This document shows positions 18,132 to 26,846 of a stretch of DNA of 64,000 nt, piece after piece. The stretch spans positions 124,001 through 188,000 of the forward strand of contig NZ_WKKE01000009.1 of the NCBI RefSeq assembly GCF_009674775.1, given 5' to 3'. Position 1 is the stretch's first letter. Each line of letters begins with the position of its first letter. Position numbers and translations under genes: made by a program. Source of the stretch: Flavobacterium sp. LC2016-23 (lineage in GTDB: Bacteria; Bacteroidota; Bacteroidia; Flavobacteriales; Flavobacteriaceae). Under the pieces are notes generated by a model. It did not search any database and had not been told where the DNA came from. It worked only from the letters and a program-made list of their open reading frames with translations.

Positions 18132-20132
18132 ATGGCATTAGATTCAAAAATTCCACACGGCCCAATATCGGACAAATGGACAGATTATAAAGATCATATT
18201 AATTTAGTAAACCCTGCAAACAAGCGTAATTTAGATATTATTATTGTTGGTACAGGTTTGGCTGGAGGTTCAGCTGCGGCTACTTTGGCTGAGCAGGGAT
18301 ATAACGTAAAAGCTTTCTGCTTTCAGGATTCACCAAGACGTGCGCACTCTATTGCAGCACAAGGGGGAATCAATGCAGCAAAAAATTATAAAGGTGACGG
18401 TGACTCCGTTTACAGATTGTTCTACGATACTGTAAAAGGTGGTGACTACCGTGCACGTGAGGCAAACGTTCACCGTTTGGCTGAAGTTTCTACTAATATT
18501 ATTGACCAGTGTGTGGCTCAGGGAGTACCATTGGCTCGTGAATATGGCGGATTATTAGATAACCGTTCTTTTGGAGGAACTTTGGTTTCCCGTACATTTT
18601 ACGCACAAGGACAAACCGGACAACAATTATTGTTAGGAGCTTATTCTGCAATGAACCGTCAGATTGGTCGTGGAAAAATAAAAATGTACAACCGTCACGA
18701 AATGTTAGACCTTGTTATCGTGAACGGAAAAGCAAGAGGTATTATCGCCCGTAACTTAGTTACAGGAGAAATCGAAAGACACTCTGCTCATGCTGTAGTT
18801 ATTGGTTCAGGAGGATACGGAAACGTATTTTTCCTTTCTACAAATGCTATGGGAAGTAACGCAACAGCAGCCTGGAAAATTCATAAAAAAGGAGCATTTT
18901 TTGCAAATCCTTGTTATACACAAATTCACCCAACCTGTATTCCGGTTTCGGGAGATCACCAGTCAAAACTGACTTTGATGTCTGAATCATTACGTAATGA
19001 CGGTCGTATCTGGGTTCCTGCAAAATTAGAAGATGCTCAGGCAATTCGTGAAGGAAAGAAAAAAGCAACAGATTTATCGGAAGCGGACAGAGATTATTTC
19101 TTAGAAAGAAGATATCCTGCTTTTGGTAACTTAGTGCCTCGTGACGTAGCATCCCGTGCTGCAAAAGAAAGATGTGATGCCGGTTTTGGAGTTAATAAAA
19201 CGGGTGAAGCTGTTTACTTAGATTTTGCTGCCGCTATTAAACGTTACGGAACTGAAGAGGCTTTCGTAAGAGGTTTAGATGCTAATGATGCTGCTTTGGT
19301 AACGAAATTAGGAGCTGAAATCGTGAAAAGTAAATACGGAAACTTATTCCAGATGTATTACAAAATCGTTGACGAAGATCCTTACACAACACCAATGATG
19401 ATTTACCCTGCGGTTCACTACACAATGGGAGGAACATGGGTGGATTATAACTTAATGACTACCATTCCTGGTTGTTTCTCCATTGGAGAATCTAACTTCT
19501 CTGATCACGGAGCAAACAGACTTGGAGCTTCTGCCTTGATGCAAGGTTTAGCTGATGGATACTTCGTATTGCCTTATACTATCGGGGATTATTTAGCTCC
19601 GGATATTAAAATGGGACCGATTTCTACAGATTTACCGGAATTCGTGGAAGCGGAGAAAAATGTAAAAGATCAAATCGACAGATTTATCAATAATAAAGGA
19701 ACTCATTCTGTAGATTATTTCCATAAGAAATTAGGAAAAATCATGTGGGATAAAGTAGGTATGGCCCGTAATGCTAAAGGTTTGACAGAAGCTATCGAAG
19801 AAATTGCCGCTTTACGTGAGGAGTTTTATAAAGATGTAAAAGTGCCTGGAAGCGCTAACGAATTTAATCAGGAATTAGAGAAAGCGACACGTGTTGCCGA
19901 TTTCTTAGAGTTAGGAGAATTGTTCGCGAAAGATGCATTACACCGTAATGAGTCTTGTGGAGGTCACTTCCGTGAAGAATACCAGACAGAAGAAGGAGAA
20001 GCACTTCGTGATGATGAAAACTTTGCATACGTTGCAGCCTGGGAATACAAAGGAAAACCAAGTGATGCCGTATTACACAAAGAACCTCTGGTTTACGAAA
20101 ACATTAAATTAGTTCAAAGAAGCTACAAGTAA
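18132..20132 (+). CDS. sdhA: Succinate dehydrogenase flavoprotein subunit
   Basis: 666 residues. The FAD dinucleotide-binding motif is [20 protein letters not shown] (about 37-56) and the covalent flavin histidine is H72 in [11 protein letters not shown]. Substrate-site signatures are also seen ([42 protein letters not shown]). It oxidises succinate to fumarate in the TCA cycle. The gene ends 20 bp before the inserted four-helix-bundle gene, and the 7-bp repeat array starts 2 bp after its stop codon. Confidence 0.97.
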   Translation: MALDSKIPHGPISDKWTDYKDHINLVNPANKRNLDIIIVGTGLAGGSAAATLAEQGYNVKAFCFQDSPRRAHSIAAQGGINAAKNYKGDGDSVYRLFYDTVKGGDYRAREANVHRLAEVSTNIIDQCVAQGVPLAREYGGLLDNRSFGGTLVSRTFYAQGQTGQQLLLGAYSAMNRQIGRGKIKMYNRHEMLDLVIVNGKARGIIARNLVTGEIERHSAHAVVIGSGGYGNVFFLSTNAMGSNATAAWKIHKKGAFFANPCYTQIHPTCIPVSGDHQSKLTLMSESLRNDGRIWVPAKLEDAQAIREGKKKATDLSEADRDYFLERRYPAFGNLVPRDVASRAAKERCDAGFGVNKTGEAVYLDFAAAIKRYGTEEAFVRGLDANDAALVTKLGAEIVKSKYGNLFQMYYKIVDEDPYTTPMMIYPAVHYTMGGTWVDYNLMTTIPGCFSIGESNFSDHGANRLGASALMQGLADGYFVLPYTIGDYLAPDIKMGPISTDLPEFVEAEKNVKDQIDRFINNKGTHSVDYFHKKLGKIMWDKVGMARNAKGLTEAIEEIAALREEFYKDVKVPGSANEFNQELEKATRVADFLELGELFAKDALHRNESCGGHFREEYQTEEGEALRDDENFAYVAAWEYKGKPSDAVLHKEPLVYENIKLVQRSYK

Positions 20133-20134
20133 AA

Positions 20135-20159
20135 AGTTAAGAGTTAAGGGTTATGAGTT
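20135..20159. repeat. Left heptamer array flanking the inserted gene
   Basis: In phase: AGTTAAG (20135-20141), AGTTAAG, GGTTATG, then AGTT. The third unit supplies the ATG of the following gene. The reverse complement of the same units recurs at 20539-20572. Confidence 0.85.
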
Positions 20160-20530
20160 CATTAAAGTCGTTCGAAGATTTAGAGTGTTGGAAAGCGGCA
20201 CGCGAATTAAGAATCTTTGTTTCTCAAAATATTCTTCCGAAATTTCCAATTGACGAAAAATATGCCTTAACAAGTCAGCTTAAAAGATCTTCGAGATCTG
20301 TTAGTGATAATATAGCCGAAGGATTTGGTAGATATCATTATCAAGAAAATATTCAATTTTGTAGAATTGCAAGAGGTTCATTGAGTGAATCATTAAATCA
20401 GGTAATTACAGCTATAGATGAGAGATATATTGAAGATAATTTGTTGCAACAATTTAGAGAGAAGTTCGAAAGAACTAAAGCAATATTAAATGGATACATA
20501 AATTATTTAGCTAGGACGAAAATGGAATAG
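20153..20530 (+). CDS. Four-helix-bundle protein (23S rRNA intervening-sequence protein family)
   Basis: 125 residues. The signature pattern of the family is present: SFEDLECWKAARELR near the start, then YALTSQLKRSSRSVSDNIAEGFGR, and a helical C-terminus ending in GYINYLARTK. Proteins of this family are encoded in rRNA intervening sequences of Leptospira and Coxiella and are also scattered in Bacteroidota genomes; their biochemical role is not established. Here the gene lies inside the sdh operon, between sdhA and sdhB. It is framed by inverted heptamer arrays, and its ATG is part of the left array. This suggests a self-contained mobile cassette that keeps the operon transcribed through. Confidence 0.9.
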   Translation: MSSLKSFEDLECWKAARELRIFVSQNILPKFPIDEKYALTSQLKRSSRSVSDNIAEGFGRYHYQENIQFCRIARGSLSESLNQVITAIDERYIEDNLLQQFREKFERTKAILNGYINYLARTKME

Positions 20531-20538
20531 GAATTCCC

Positions 20539-20572
20539 TATAACTTTTAACTCTTAACTTATAACCCATAAC
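20539..20572. repeat. Right heptamer array flanking the inserted gene
   Basis: In phase: TATAACT, TTTAACT, CTTAACT, TATAACC, CATAAC (20539-20572), the inverted counterpart of the left array. It ends 6 bp before the sdhB start codon. Confidence 0.85.
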
Positions 20573-20578
20573 AGAATT

Positions 20579-21325
20579 ATGAAACTTACATTAAAAATAT
20601 GGCGTCAGAAAAACGCCCAGGATAAAGGAGGAATCGTTGATTACCCAATTGACGGAATCGAACCAGATATGTCTTTCCTTGAAATGCTTGACGTTCTTAA
20701 CGAACAATTGATTAATAAAGGAGAAGAGCCGGTAGCATTTGATCACGATTGTCGTGAAGGAATCTGCGGAATGTGTTCTTTATTCATTAATGGAGAAGCA
20801 CACGGACCAGACAGAGGAGTTACCACTTGTCAGTTGCACATGCGTATGTTTAAAGATGGTGATACGATTTTTATCGAGCCATTCAGAGCAAAAGCTTTCC
20901 CGGTAATTAAAGATTTAGTGGTTGACAGAAGTTCATTTGACAGAATTCAGCACGCAGGTGGATTTATCTCTGTAAATACTTCAGGAAATACAATTGATGC
21001 CAATACAATTCCAATTAACAAACACGATGCAGATAAATCATTTGATGCTGCTGCCTGTATTGGTTGTGGAGCTTGTGTGGCAACTTGTAAAAACTCTTCA
21101 GCCATGTTGTTCGTTGCTGCAAAAGTATCGCAATACGCATTATTACCTCAGGGTAAAATAGAAGCGGTTGATCGTGTTTTGAACATGGTGCACCAAATGG
21201 ACGCGGAAGGTTTTGGTAACTGTACCAACACAGGAGCTTGTGAGGTAGAATGTCCTAAAGGAATTTCTCTTGAAAATATCGCACGTATGAACCGTGAGTA
21301 TTTGTCGGCAAGCTTAAAAGGATAA
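20579..21325 (+). CDS. sdhB: Succinate dehydrogenase iron-sulfur subunit
   Basis: 248 residues. The N-terminal plant-type ferredoxin domain has CREGICGMC for the [2Fe-2S] cluster; the C-terminal domain has [12 protein letters not shown] and [15 protein letters not shown] for the [4Fe-4S] and [3Fe-4S] clusters. It carries electrons from SdhA to the cytochrome b subunit. It is last in the operon and followed by a hairpin terminator. Confidence 0.96.
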   Translation: MKLTLKIWRQKNAQDKGGIVDYPIDGIEPDMSFLEMLDVLNEQLINKGEEPVAFDHDCREGICGMCSLFINGEAHGPDRGVTTCQLHMRMFKDGDTIFIEPFRAKAFPVIKDLVVDRSSFDRIQHAGGFISVNTSGNTIDANTIPINKHDADKSFDAAACIGCGACVATCKNSSAMLFVAAKVSQYALLPQGKIEAVDRVLNMVHQMDAEGFGNCTNTGACEVECPKGISLENIARMNREYLSASLKG

Positions 21326-21346
21326 TTTTAAGAATAGCTTTAAATA

Positions 21347-21378
21347 GAAAAATGGGGTTCTAAAAACCCCATTTTTTT
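21347..21378 (+). terminator. Terminator of the sdh operon
   Basis: Arms AAAATGGGGTT and AACCCCATTTT followed by T-rich sequence, about 25 bp past the sdhB stop codon. Confidence 0.85.
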
Positions 21379-21490
21379 GTTTATATATTTTCCAGATACT
21401 GCCTTTTAGCAATCAATCCAAAAGCTGTATAGTCATAAAAAAATACGTATTAGTATTCGTGTTTTTTTTGCATATTCCTGAGCCTTTAAA

Positions 21491-21566
21491 ATTATTATAG
21501 CCCACGGTTTCAACCGTGGGCTATAATAATTTTAATCTATTGCACTCCAACGGTTGAAACCGTTGG
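21491..21566. repeat. Paired hairpins with GGTTTCAACC cores, second locus
   Basis: First hairpin: perfect 19-bp arms at 21491-21509 and 21512-21530 around a TC centre (core CCCACGGTTTCAACCGTGGG). Second: CCAACGGTT-GA-AACCGTTGG at 21547-21566. Same opposed layout as 14155-14222. The rest of the gene-free stretch 21379-21490 shows nothing recognisable. Confidence 0.85.
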
Positions 21567-21608
21567 CAACGTCTTGGTTTGGTATTTGTATCTAAGTACG
21601 AATAGTAT

Positions 21609-22019
21609 CTATTTATTTTTTTGCTGATTTTCTAAATACTCAACTTTATCTTTTTCTGCTTGCAGTAAACGTTCGTAAAGTTTTTCTTTTTCCTGATAAA
21701 CTTCAATTAATTTGTCTATTGGATTAAATGTACAGCCATAATTAACTGATGCAGCATTATCGTGATTATTCACTGTACTTGCAATAATATTTAAAACCGC
21801 TTCTTCCGAGAAATTTTTAATTGCTTCCACACTCACGCCAAGAGCTTTTGCTACTTCAATTAATTTTCCTTCTTCTATGGTTTCGCTGTTTTCCATTAGT
21901 GAAATCGCTTGCTGATTAGTTCCTAAGGCCTGTGCTAAGGCTTCCTGTTTCATGTCTTTCATTTCACGGATACGGCTTATTTTTCGCCCTATGTGATTTG
22001 ATTTTGTAAGTGTGCTCAT
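21609..22019 (-). CDS. XRE-family DNA-binding protein, paralogue 2
   Basis: 136 residues, similar over its whole length to the protein at 14493-14912. It has the helix-turn-helix (KISRIREMKDMKQEALAQAL, GTNQQAISLME), the AIKNFSEEAVLNIIAST segment, the YGCTFNPIDKLIEVY motif and a C-terminal coil (KLYERLLQAEKDKVEYLEN). Like its paralogue it is downstream-flanked by paired GGTTTCAACC hairpins and has a -7 element abutting the ATG. The upstream region contains alternating TTTGCCACA elements. Confidence 0.85.
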   Translation of the reverse strand: MSTLTKSNHIGRKISRIREMKDMKQEALAQALGTNQQAISLMENSETIEEGKLIEVAKALGVSVEAIKNFSEEAVLNIIASTVNNHDNAASVNYGCTFNPIDKLIEVYQEKEKLYERLLQAEKDKVEYLENQQKNK

Positions 22020-22023
22020 AGTT

Positions 22024-22031
22024 CAAAGATA
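22024..22031 (-). promoter_or_regulatory. -7 element abutting the second XRE start codon
   Basis: On the minus strand TATCTTTG, AACT, then ATG: the same sequence as at 14910-14924. A near-leaderless mRNA is expected. Confidence 0.65.
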
Positions 22032-22213
22032 ATAATTAGAAATAAAAAAAGTGATGTTTATATAAGATACATATTTAATTGTTGGGAGCTATTTTTTAGT
22101 GACGAATTTAGAAATGTGTCAAAAATACAATTTTTCATACAAATTAGATATAAGGAAAGATAAAATTGTAAAGATTTCAGTTTTTCTTTTAATAGTAAAT
22201 GTTGTAATTGTGT

Positions 22214-22331
22214 GTTGTGGCAAAATTGAAATTAAATTAAATTTGCCACACTTTTTGTGGCAAAATAAAATTTTAAAAAAAAATGCCACGCTTTTTGTGG
22301 CAAAAAAATATGAAAATCAGATTTGCCACAA
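22214..22331. repeat. Alternating TTTGCCACA/TGTGGCAAA elements, probable GH20 terminator
   Basis: Six near-copies of a 9-bp element alternate in orientation over about 118 bp (near 22216, 22243, 22256, 22284, 22296, 22323). Adjacent copies pair into hairpins. On the minus strand one hairpin (22284-22303) is followed by nine T, which would terminate the hexosaminidase transcript. The rest of 22032-22400 is AT-rich and shows no convincing gene. Confidence 0.65.
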
Positions 22332-22400
22332 ACTATACTATACAAGCACTGCCAATTCTCACGAGGTTCAATGTCATAGATGTGCTCTTTATTTTATGTT

Positions 22401-24704
22401 TTACTCATAATACAGTTGCGAAGCACTTATTTCTTTTTTTTCTTTTCCTTCCTGTTGTATAAAACAACTTAAAGTAGTCCCTCCAATCTGATCGAAATAA
22501 CTAATGTTGAATTTATGAAAACCTTTTTCAAGTTTTACGACTCCATACGCTTCATTGAGCCAATGAATTCCGTCATTATTGACGATTAATTCATTATCGA
22601 TAAAAAGCTTCGAGCCATCGTCTGAAAGTGTCGAGATTGTGTAGTTTGCCGTTTCCGGAATATAGAGGTATCCGTCGAATTTTAAGCCGATATAACGCTC
22701 TGTTTTCGATTTCCATTTTTCACTGCTTACAGCCCCTTCAAAAATTCCCGAATTAATGGGTTTTGTCTCTTCTAAATCCTGTACCTGCTGGAAAAAAGTT
22801 CCGGTATAATACTCGTATTTTAAACCTTGTTTCGTTGGTTTTACGGCTAAAGCTGCTTTTACATCCGGATTTCTAACCAGTATTTTATTGATAGAACTTC
22901 TTCTTCCGCCTGCGCTAATCTGAACGGTTTTGATGATTCGGTATTCTCCTTTCGGAATGTTTATAGTAACGGGCTGCGTGTACAGTTCAGCGGTTTCATC
23001 CGGATTGTAGCCGTCTATGGTATAGAAAATCTGTCCGTTTTTGAGAGTTGGTTTCAGATCCAGTACATATTTTGAGGCAATTACAGCCGTTTCATTCGCT
23101 CCAAAAGGGGTTGGAACTTTATACAATATTTTTTGGGCTTCCAGTTTTTCCAGATGATATGGCATTCGGTTCAGTATAAAATTATTGTAATTTTTGTTTT
23201 GAGGCTGCGTCCAGGCAATTTCTGCCAGGGCAAATACTCTTGGATAAAGCTGATAATTCAATTTAGCCGGACTTGTCAAATATTCCGACCAAAGATTCGA
23301 TTGAACACCCATAATATATTTTTGTTCGTCAATGGTTAAACTGTCAACCGGAGTCGGGTTGTAGTTGTATATTTTATCCACTGTAATTAATCGTCCAACA
23401 GTTAAAGGTTCATTGGGAGAATAGCCCTGATTGTAATCGAGGTATAAAACCTGTTCCGGATTCATGATTACAAAATGTTTCTGTTTCGCGGCACTAATTC
23501 CTCCGGCTTCCCCACGCCAGGACATTACTGCGGCGTTTGGTGCCAGTCCGCCCTCAAGCATTTCGTCCCAACCCAGAATTTGTCTTCCGTTGGCATTGAG
23601 GAATTTTTCTATTCGGGTTGTTAAGTAGCTTTGCAATTCATGCTCGTTTTTTAATCCTAATTCTTTGATTCTTTTCTGGCAATTCGGACAAGCTTTCCAT
23701 CTTGTTTTTGGGCATTCGTCACCTCCTATATGAATATATTTGCTTGGAAATAAAGCAATAACCTCCGTTAAAACATCTTCCAGGAAAGTAAAAGTCTCTT
23801 CTTTTCCGGCGCAAAAAATATCCTCAAAAACACCCCAGGATTCAACCACCTTATACGGACGATCGGGAAAACAGGATAAATTGGGATAAGCGGTAACGGC
23901 TGCGGTCGCATGACCCGGCATTTCGATTTCAGGAATGATGTTTACATAATGTGCTTCGGCAAATTTCACGACCTCCTTAATTTCTTCCTGAGTATAATAA
24001 CCACCGTATGGATTTCCGTCAAAAAAATAAGGGAATCTTTCGAATTTATTTCCAACCAAAGTCTGCGCTCTTTTAGATCCGACTTCGGTTAATTTGGGAT
24101 ACTTTTTGATCTCGATTCTCCAGCCCTGATCGTCTGTTAAATGCCAATGGAAATTATTTAATTTATAGCTGGACATTTGTGCGATAAAATTTTTTATAAC
24201 ACCGATAGTAAAAAAGTGTCGGCAAACGTCCAGGTGTAATCCTCGGTAGGCGTATCGTGGCGCGTCTTCGACGGTTATGCAAGGCAATTTTATTTCCTGA
24301 TTTTCTGCTTTATTCGGCAACAGCTGAAGCAAACTTTGCACAGCATAAAATAATCCTTCTTCAGTACCTGTTACGGTGATTTTTTTGGAAGTAATATTTA
24401 TTTTATACGCTTCTTTGTTTGATGACGCGGAAGGATTTTTAGCAATAAACAGCACTTCGACAGCAGCTTTTTTTGAAGGTAGATTTCCATTAACGGCACC
24501 CTCAAAAATTTGTGCTGTTCTGAGTTCGGCTGCACTAAATTGATTATTCTCAAAAACAACTTTTATCTTTCCGTTGAGACGAATGCTGTCGCCTGTATCT
24601 TTATAGGAATTTGGAGCGGGAATTATAGCATTGTTTTCAAAAGAAGTTTGGGCATTTCCGAAAGAAAAACAAAATATTAAAAAGAGGAATAGACTTTTTT
24701 GCAT
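22401..24704 (-). CDS. GH20 beta-N-acetylhexosaminidase with C-terminal PA14 domain
   Basis: 767 residues. A signal peptide ends FGNAQ. A GH20 N-terminal domain (about 25-145) precedes the TIM barrel (about 150-500). The catalytic pair D329-E330 is in HIGGDECPKTRW, and substrate-assisted catalysis by the N-acetyl group is the family mechanism. A chitobiase-like C-terminal segment and a PA14 domain (about 625-760, with LSDDGSKLFIDNELIVNNDG) follow; PA14 often binds carbohydrate. It removes terminal GlcNAc (or GalNAc) from oligosaccharides in the periplasm or at the surface. It is transcribed away from the DeoR regulator and shares a putative operator with the susC promoter. Confidence 0.93.
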   Translation of the reverse strand: MQKSLFLFLIFCFSFGNAQTSFENNAIIPAPNSYKDTGDSIRLNGKIKVVFENNQFSAAELRTAQIFEGAVNGNLPSKKAAVEVLFIAKNPSASSNKEAYKINITSKKITVTGTEEGLFYAVQSLLQLLPNKAENQEIKLPCITVEDAPRYAYRGLHLDVCRHFFTIGVIKNFIAQMSSYKLNNFHWHLTDDQGWRIEIKKYPKLTEVGSKRAQTLVGNKFERFPYFFDGNPYGGYYTQEEIKEVVKFAEAHYVNIIPEIEMPGHATAAVTAYPNLSCFPDRPYKVVESWGVFEDIFCAGKEETFTFLEDVLTEVIALFPSKYIHIGGDECPKTRWKACPNCQKRIKELGLKNEHELQSYLTTRIEKFLNANGRQILGWDEMLEGGLAPNAAVMSWRGEAGGISAAKQKHFVIMNPEQVLYLDYNQGYSPNEPLTVGRLITVDKIYNYNPTPVDSLTIDEQKYIMGVQSNLWSEYLTSPAKLNYQLYPRVFALAEIAWTQPQNKNYNNFILNRMPYHLEKLEAQKILYKVPTPFGANETAVIASKYVLDLKPTLKNGQIFYTIDGYNPDETAELYTQPVTINIPKGEYRIIKTVQISAGGRRSSINKILVRNPDVKAALAVKPTKQGLKYEYYTGTFFQQVQDLEETKPINSGIFEGAVSSEKWKSKTERYIGLKFDGYLYIPETANYTISTLSDDGSKLFIDNELIVNNDGIHWLNEAYGVVKLEKGFHKFNISYFDQIGGTTLSCFIQQEGKEKKEISASQLYYE

Positions 24705-24726
24705 GGTTTTTTTTTGGTTTGTTAAA

Positions 24727-24767
24727 CAAATTTAGGTTTTGTAAAATGTTTTGCATTTTTTTTGCAA
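24727..24767 (-). promoter_or_regulatory. GH20 promoter with putative DeoR operator
   Basis: On the minus strand the -7 element TAAATTTG (24734-24727) lies 22 bp before the GH20 ATG. Sixteen bases upstream of it is TTGCATTTTTTTTGCA (24751-24766), extending to an imperfect palindrome ending 24767. The 16-mer is identical to the one at 36400-36415 upstream of susC, at nearly the same distance from the -7 element. Confidence 0.6.
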
Positions 24768-24840
24768 AAGAGTTTTGTGTTTAAATGTCTTTAAAATAGA
24801 TGAATTAACTTTTTTATTACTTTGAGTTATAATTTGTTTC

Positions 24841-24871
24841 GCAATAATATTGCATTTATTGTTTACATTTG
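24841..24871 (+). promoter_or_regulatory. Promoter region of the DeoR-type regulator
   Basis: TACATTTG (24864-24871) matches the -7 consensus, 22 bp before the ATG. A palindrome GCAATAATATTGC (24841-24853) lies just upstream and could be an operator for autoregulation; it shares the GCAATATT string found beside the susC operators. No clear -33 element. Confidence 0.5.
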
Positions 24872-24893
24872 CTCCTAACAAAATTTAATTTGC

Positions 24894-25670
24894 ATGAGTA
24901 ACGATAATGAAGTGGTTAATTACACTAAGGAAGAACGTAAAAATCTTATTTTAAAAGAGATCAACCTTCACACCCGTGTCAGTTTTGAAACGCTCTCTGC
25001 GAAATTATTTGTTTCAGAAGATACGGTCAGACGTGATATTAATGAACTCGAATCAGAATCGTTATTGATTAAGGTAAAAGGCGGTGCAATGACAAAAGCG
25101 TATCACCATTCTTCTTCCAATCAAACCTATGCAGGTGAATCAAAACAGGTGATTGCGCAAAAAACATTAGGTTTACTTCATGATGGTATGGTTTTGTTAA
25201 TTGGCGGCGGAACAACCATTAGAGAGTTCATACGCCTGATTCCAAATGATTTAAATCTTACTATTTTTACGGTTACTGTTCTTTCTGCCGTGGAACTTCT
25301 CGATAAACCGAATGTCAAAATCATCATGATTGGCGGCAGTATTTCATCTTACAGCCAAATGTGCGTGAGCGGTGATGTTTACAATCAGTTGGCGAACATT
25401 AAAGTTGACCTGCTCATCCTGGGAACCAATGCTTTAGATATCGAAGGTGGTTTCTCGGATTCTGATTGGGAAACCGTTCAGGTAAAAAAAGCAATGATTC
25501 AGGCTGCCGAAAAAACGGCCATCCTGACTATTTCCGAAAAACTCGATACCGTTTTAAAAATGAAAATTGCCAATTTATCCGAGGTAGATTATGTGGTGAC
25601 CGAAGTTAGTCCGGATCACGAAAAATTACAATCGTATAAAAAGGCAGTTCCAGGTTTAGTGTTTATCTAA
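24894..25670 (+). CDS. DeoR/GlpR-family transcriptional regulator
   Basis: 258 residues. The N-terminal winged helix-turn-helix is VSFETLSAKLFVSEDTVRRD followed by INELESESLLIKVKGGAM; the C-terminal DeoR sugar-phosphate-sensing domain includes LIGGGTTIREF and DLLILGTNALDIEGGFSD. Such regulators usually repress a sugar-catabolic operon and release on binding a phosphorylated intermediate. Given its neighbours, KDPG or a related phosphate is a reasonable inducer. It lies between the divergent GH20 gene and the convergent M19 gene, whose ends overlap by 4 bp. The probable targets are the GH20 and susC promoters. Confidence 0.9.
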   Translation: MSNDNEVVNYTKEERKNLILKEINLHTRVSFETLSAKLFVSEDTVRRDINELESESLLIKVKGGAMTKAYHHSSSNQTYAGESKQVIAQKTLGLLHDGMVLLIGGGTTIREFIRLIPNDLNLTIFTVTVLSAVELLDKPNVKIIMIGGSISSYSQMCVSGDVYNQLANIKVDLLILGTNALDIEGGFSDSDWETVQVKKAMIQAAEKTAILTISEKLDTVLKMKIANLSEVDYVVTEVSPDHEKLQSYKKAVPGLVFI

Positions 25671-26737
25671 TCCCAGTTTTTCATTAAAAAATTAATCCAG
25701 TTCTGATGAAAGATATTTTTTAAATCTTCATCAGAATACCCGTTGTTTTTAAAAATCAGCACCAATTTCTGTAAATCGGCAATCGTATCTAGATCATACG
25801 GACCTTGTTCTGTACCAAAAGCACCGTCAAGATCGGAACCGATACCAATATGACTGGCATTTCCGGCCAGCTGGCAAATGTGATCCATATGTTTAAAAAC
25901 CGTTTCCAGATTGCATTGTGTTCCCAAAGGTGTCGAAACGCCTCTTTCCCAGTTTGGAACCAGCATCCAGGCATCTAAAGCTCCGCCAATTACGGCTCCT
26001 CTCGAAATTAAGGCCTTAATCATTTCGTCACTGTACTGCCTGTTATGATTGACAAGACTTCGGCAATTGTTATGGCTCGCCCAAACGGGTCCGTTGTAAT
26101 GGTCTAAGGCCTGCCAGAAAGCATCGTCGCATAAATGGGTGGCATCCAGAATAATATTCAGGTGTTCCATCTCTTTCAGTAAATCAAGACCATTCTGATT
26201 CATTTTTCCGGTAGCGTCTGTTCCGTTGGCGTAACGTCCCGGACCGTAATGCGCAGGTCCGATTGCTCGTAAACCGTAGTTATGAGCTTTTTCCAGATAA
26301 GAAATATCAACAATGGAATCCGCACCTTCTAAACTTAAAATATAACCAATTGGCTTTTTATCGTTTGAGCTTCCGTCATTCCATAAATCAATTTGTTGCT
26401 GAAGCGATTTTTTATCGGTAATTGCCACCATTTCTCCCGCTTCTTCCATGGTTTTGTACCAGGTCAGTTGTCCTTGTGTTTGTGCCCAGGCCTGTTCGGG
26501 GGAATTCCAGCCCGGAATGATGCTGCCCGGTTTTACGAAACGCGCGATCTGTGTCGCTACCACAATACCAATATTACCTCTTCGCAGATCCGGAAACGAA
26601 ACCGTGGCACGCTCGCGATCGGGTTTGTCAGTCATTCCTTTTTCTAAGTGGCGTAATGTTTTTACATCATTTCTTAAATCTCTGTTCCATTCCATCGCAT
26701 TCATGCTCAGGTCTAGATGGGCGTCTATTATAAACAT
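25667..26737 (-). CDS. M19 family dipeptidase/amidohydrolase
   Basis: 356 residues from ATG 26737; an in-frame TTG seven codons upstream is not needed. Metal-site residues of the M19 (renal dipeptidase) family are visible: H7 and D9 (IDAHLDL), the bridging glutamate in LSLEGADS, histidines in DATHLCDDAF and WASHNNCRSL, and the aspartate in GIGSDLDGAFG. There is no signal peptide. M19 enzymes cleave dipeptides, often with a D-residue, and some act on N-acyl-D-amino acids. N-acetylglucosaminic acid is formally an N-acyl-D-amino acid, so in this operon a deacetylase role is a plausible inference. It is the last gene of the susC operon, after a 109-bp gap with 7-bp periodic repeats. Confidence 0.88.
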   Translation of the reverse strand: MFIIDAHLDLSMNAMEWNRDLRNDVKTLRHLEKGMTDKPDRERATVSFPDLRRGNIGIVVATQIARFVKPGSIIPGWNSPEQAWAQTQGQLTWYKTMEEAGEMVAITDKKSLQQQIDLWNDGSSNDKKPIGYILSLEGADSIVDISYLEKAHNYGLRAIGPAHYGPGRYANGTDATGKMNQNGLDLLKEMEHLNIILDATHLCDDAFWQALDHYNGPVWASHNNCRSLVNHNRQYSDEMIKALISRGAVIGGALDAWMLVPNWERGVSTPLGTQCNLETVFKHMDHICQLAGNASHIGIGSDLDGAFGTEQGPYDLDTIADLQKLVLIFKNNGYSDEDLKNIFHQNWINFLMKNWD

Positions 26738-26771
26738 AGTATTTTTTTTAAGGCACAAGCTCCAAAGGCTC

Positions 26772-26834
26772 TATTCTCTTTCATCTTCACTCTTTCTTCC
26801 TGGCTCTATTTTCTATTCTCTTTTCTTTATTCTC
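26772..26834. repeat. Nine in-phase degenerate heptamers
   Basis: Starting at 26772 the sequence reads as 7-bp units: TATTCTC, TTTCATC, TTCACTC, TTTCTTC, CTGGCTC, TATTTTC, TATTCTC, TTTTCTT, TATTCTC. Three units are identical and in phase. The stretch is all-purine-rich on the transcribed minus strand and separates the PLP-enzyme gene from the M19 gene. Confidence 0.65.
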
Positions 26835-26846
26835 CTTTTTCTGCTG

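Noticed and set aside
20135..20572. CRISPR-like array
   Set aside because: Units are contiguous 7-mers without spacers, and no cas gene is near.
22099..22410. Plus-strand open frame of about 100 codons between the XRE and GH20 genes
   Set aside because: It runs through the TTTGCCACA hairpins and into the end of the GH20 gene, has an odd composition (many K, N, C) and no promoter.
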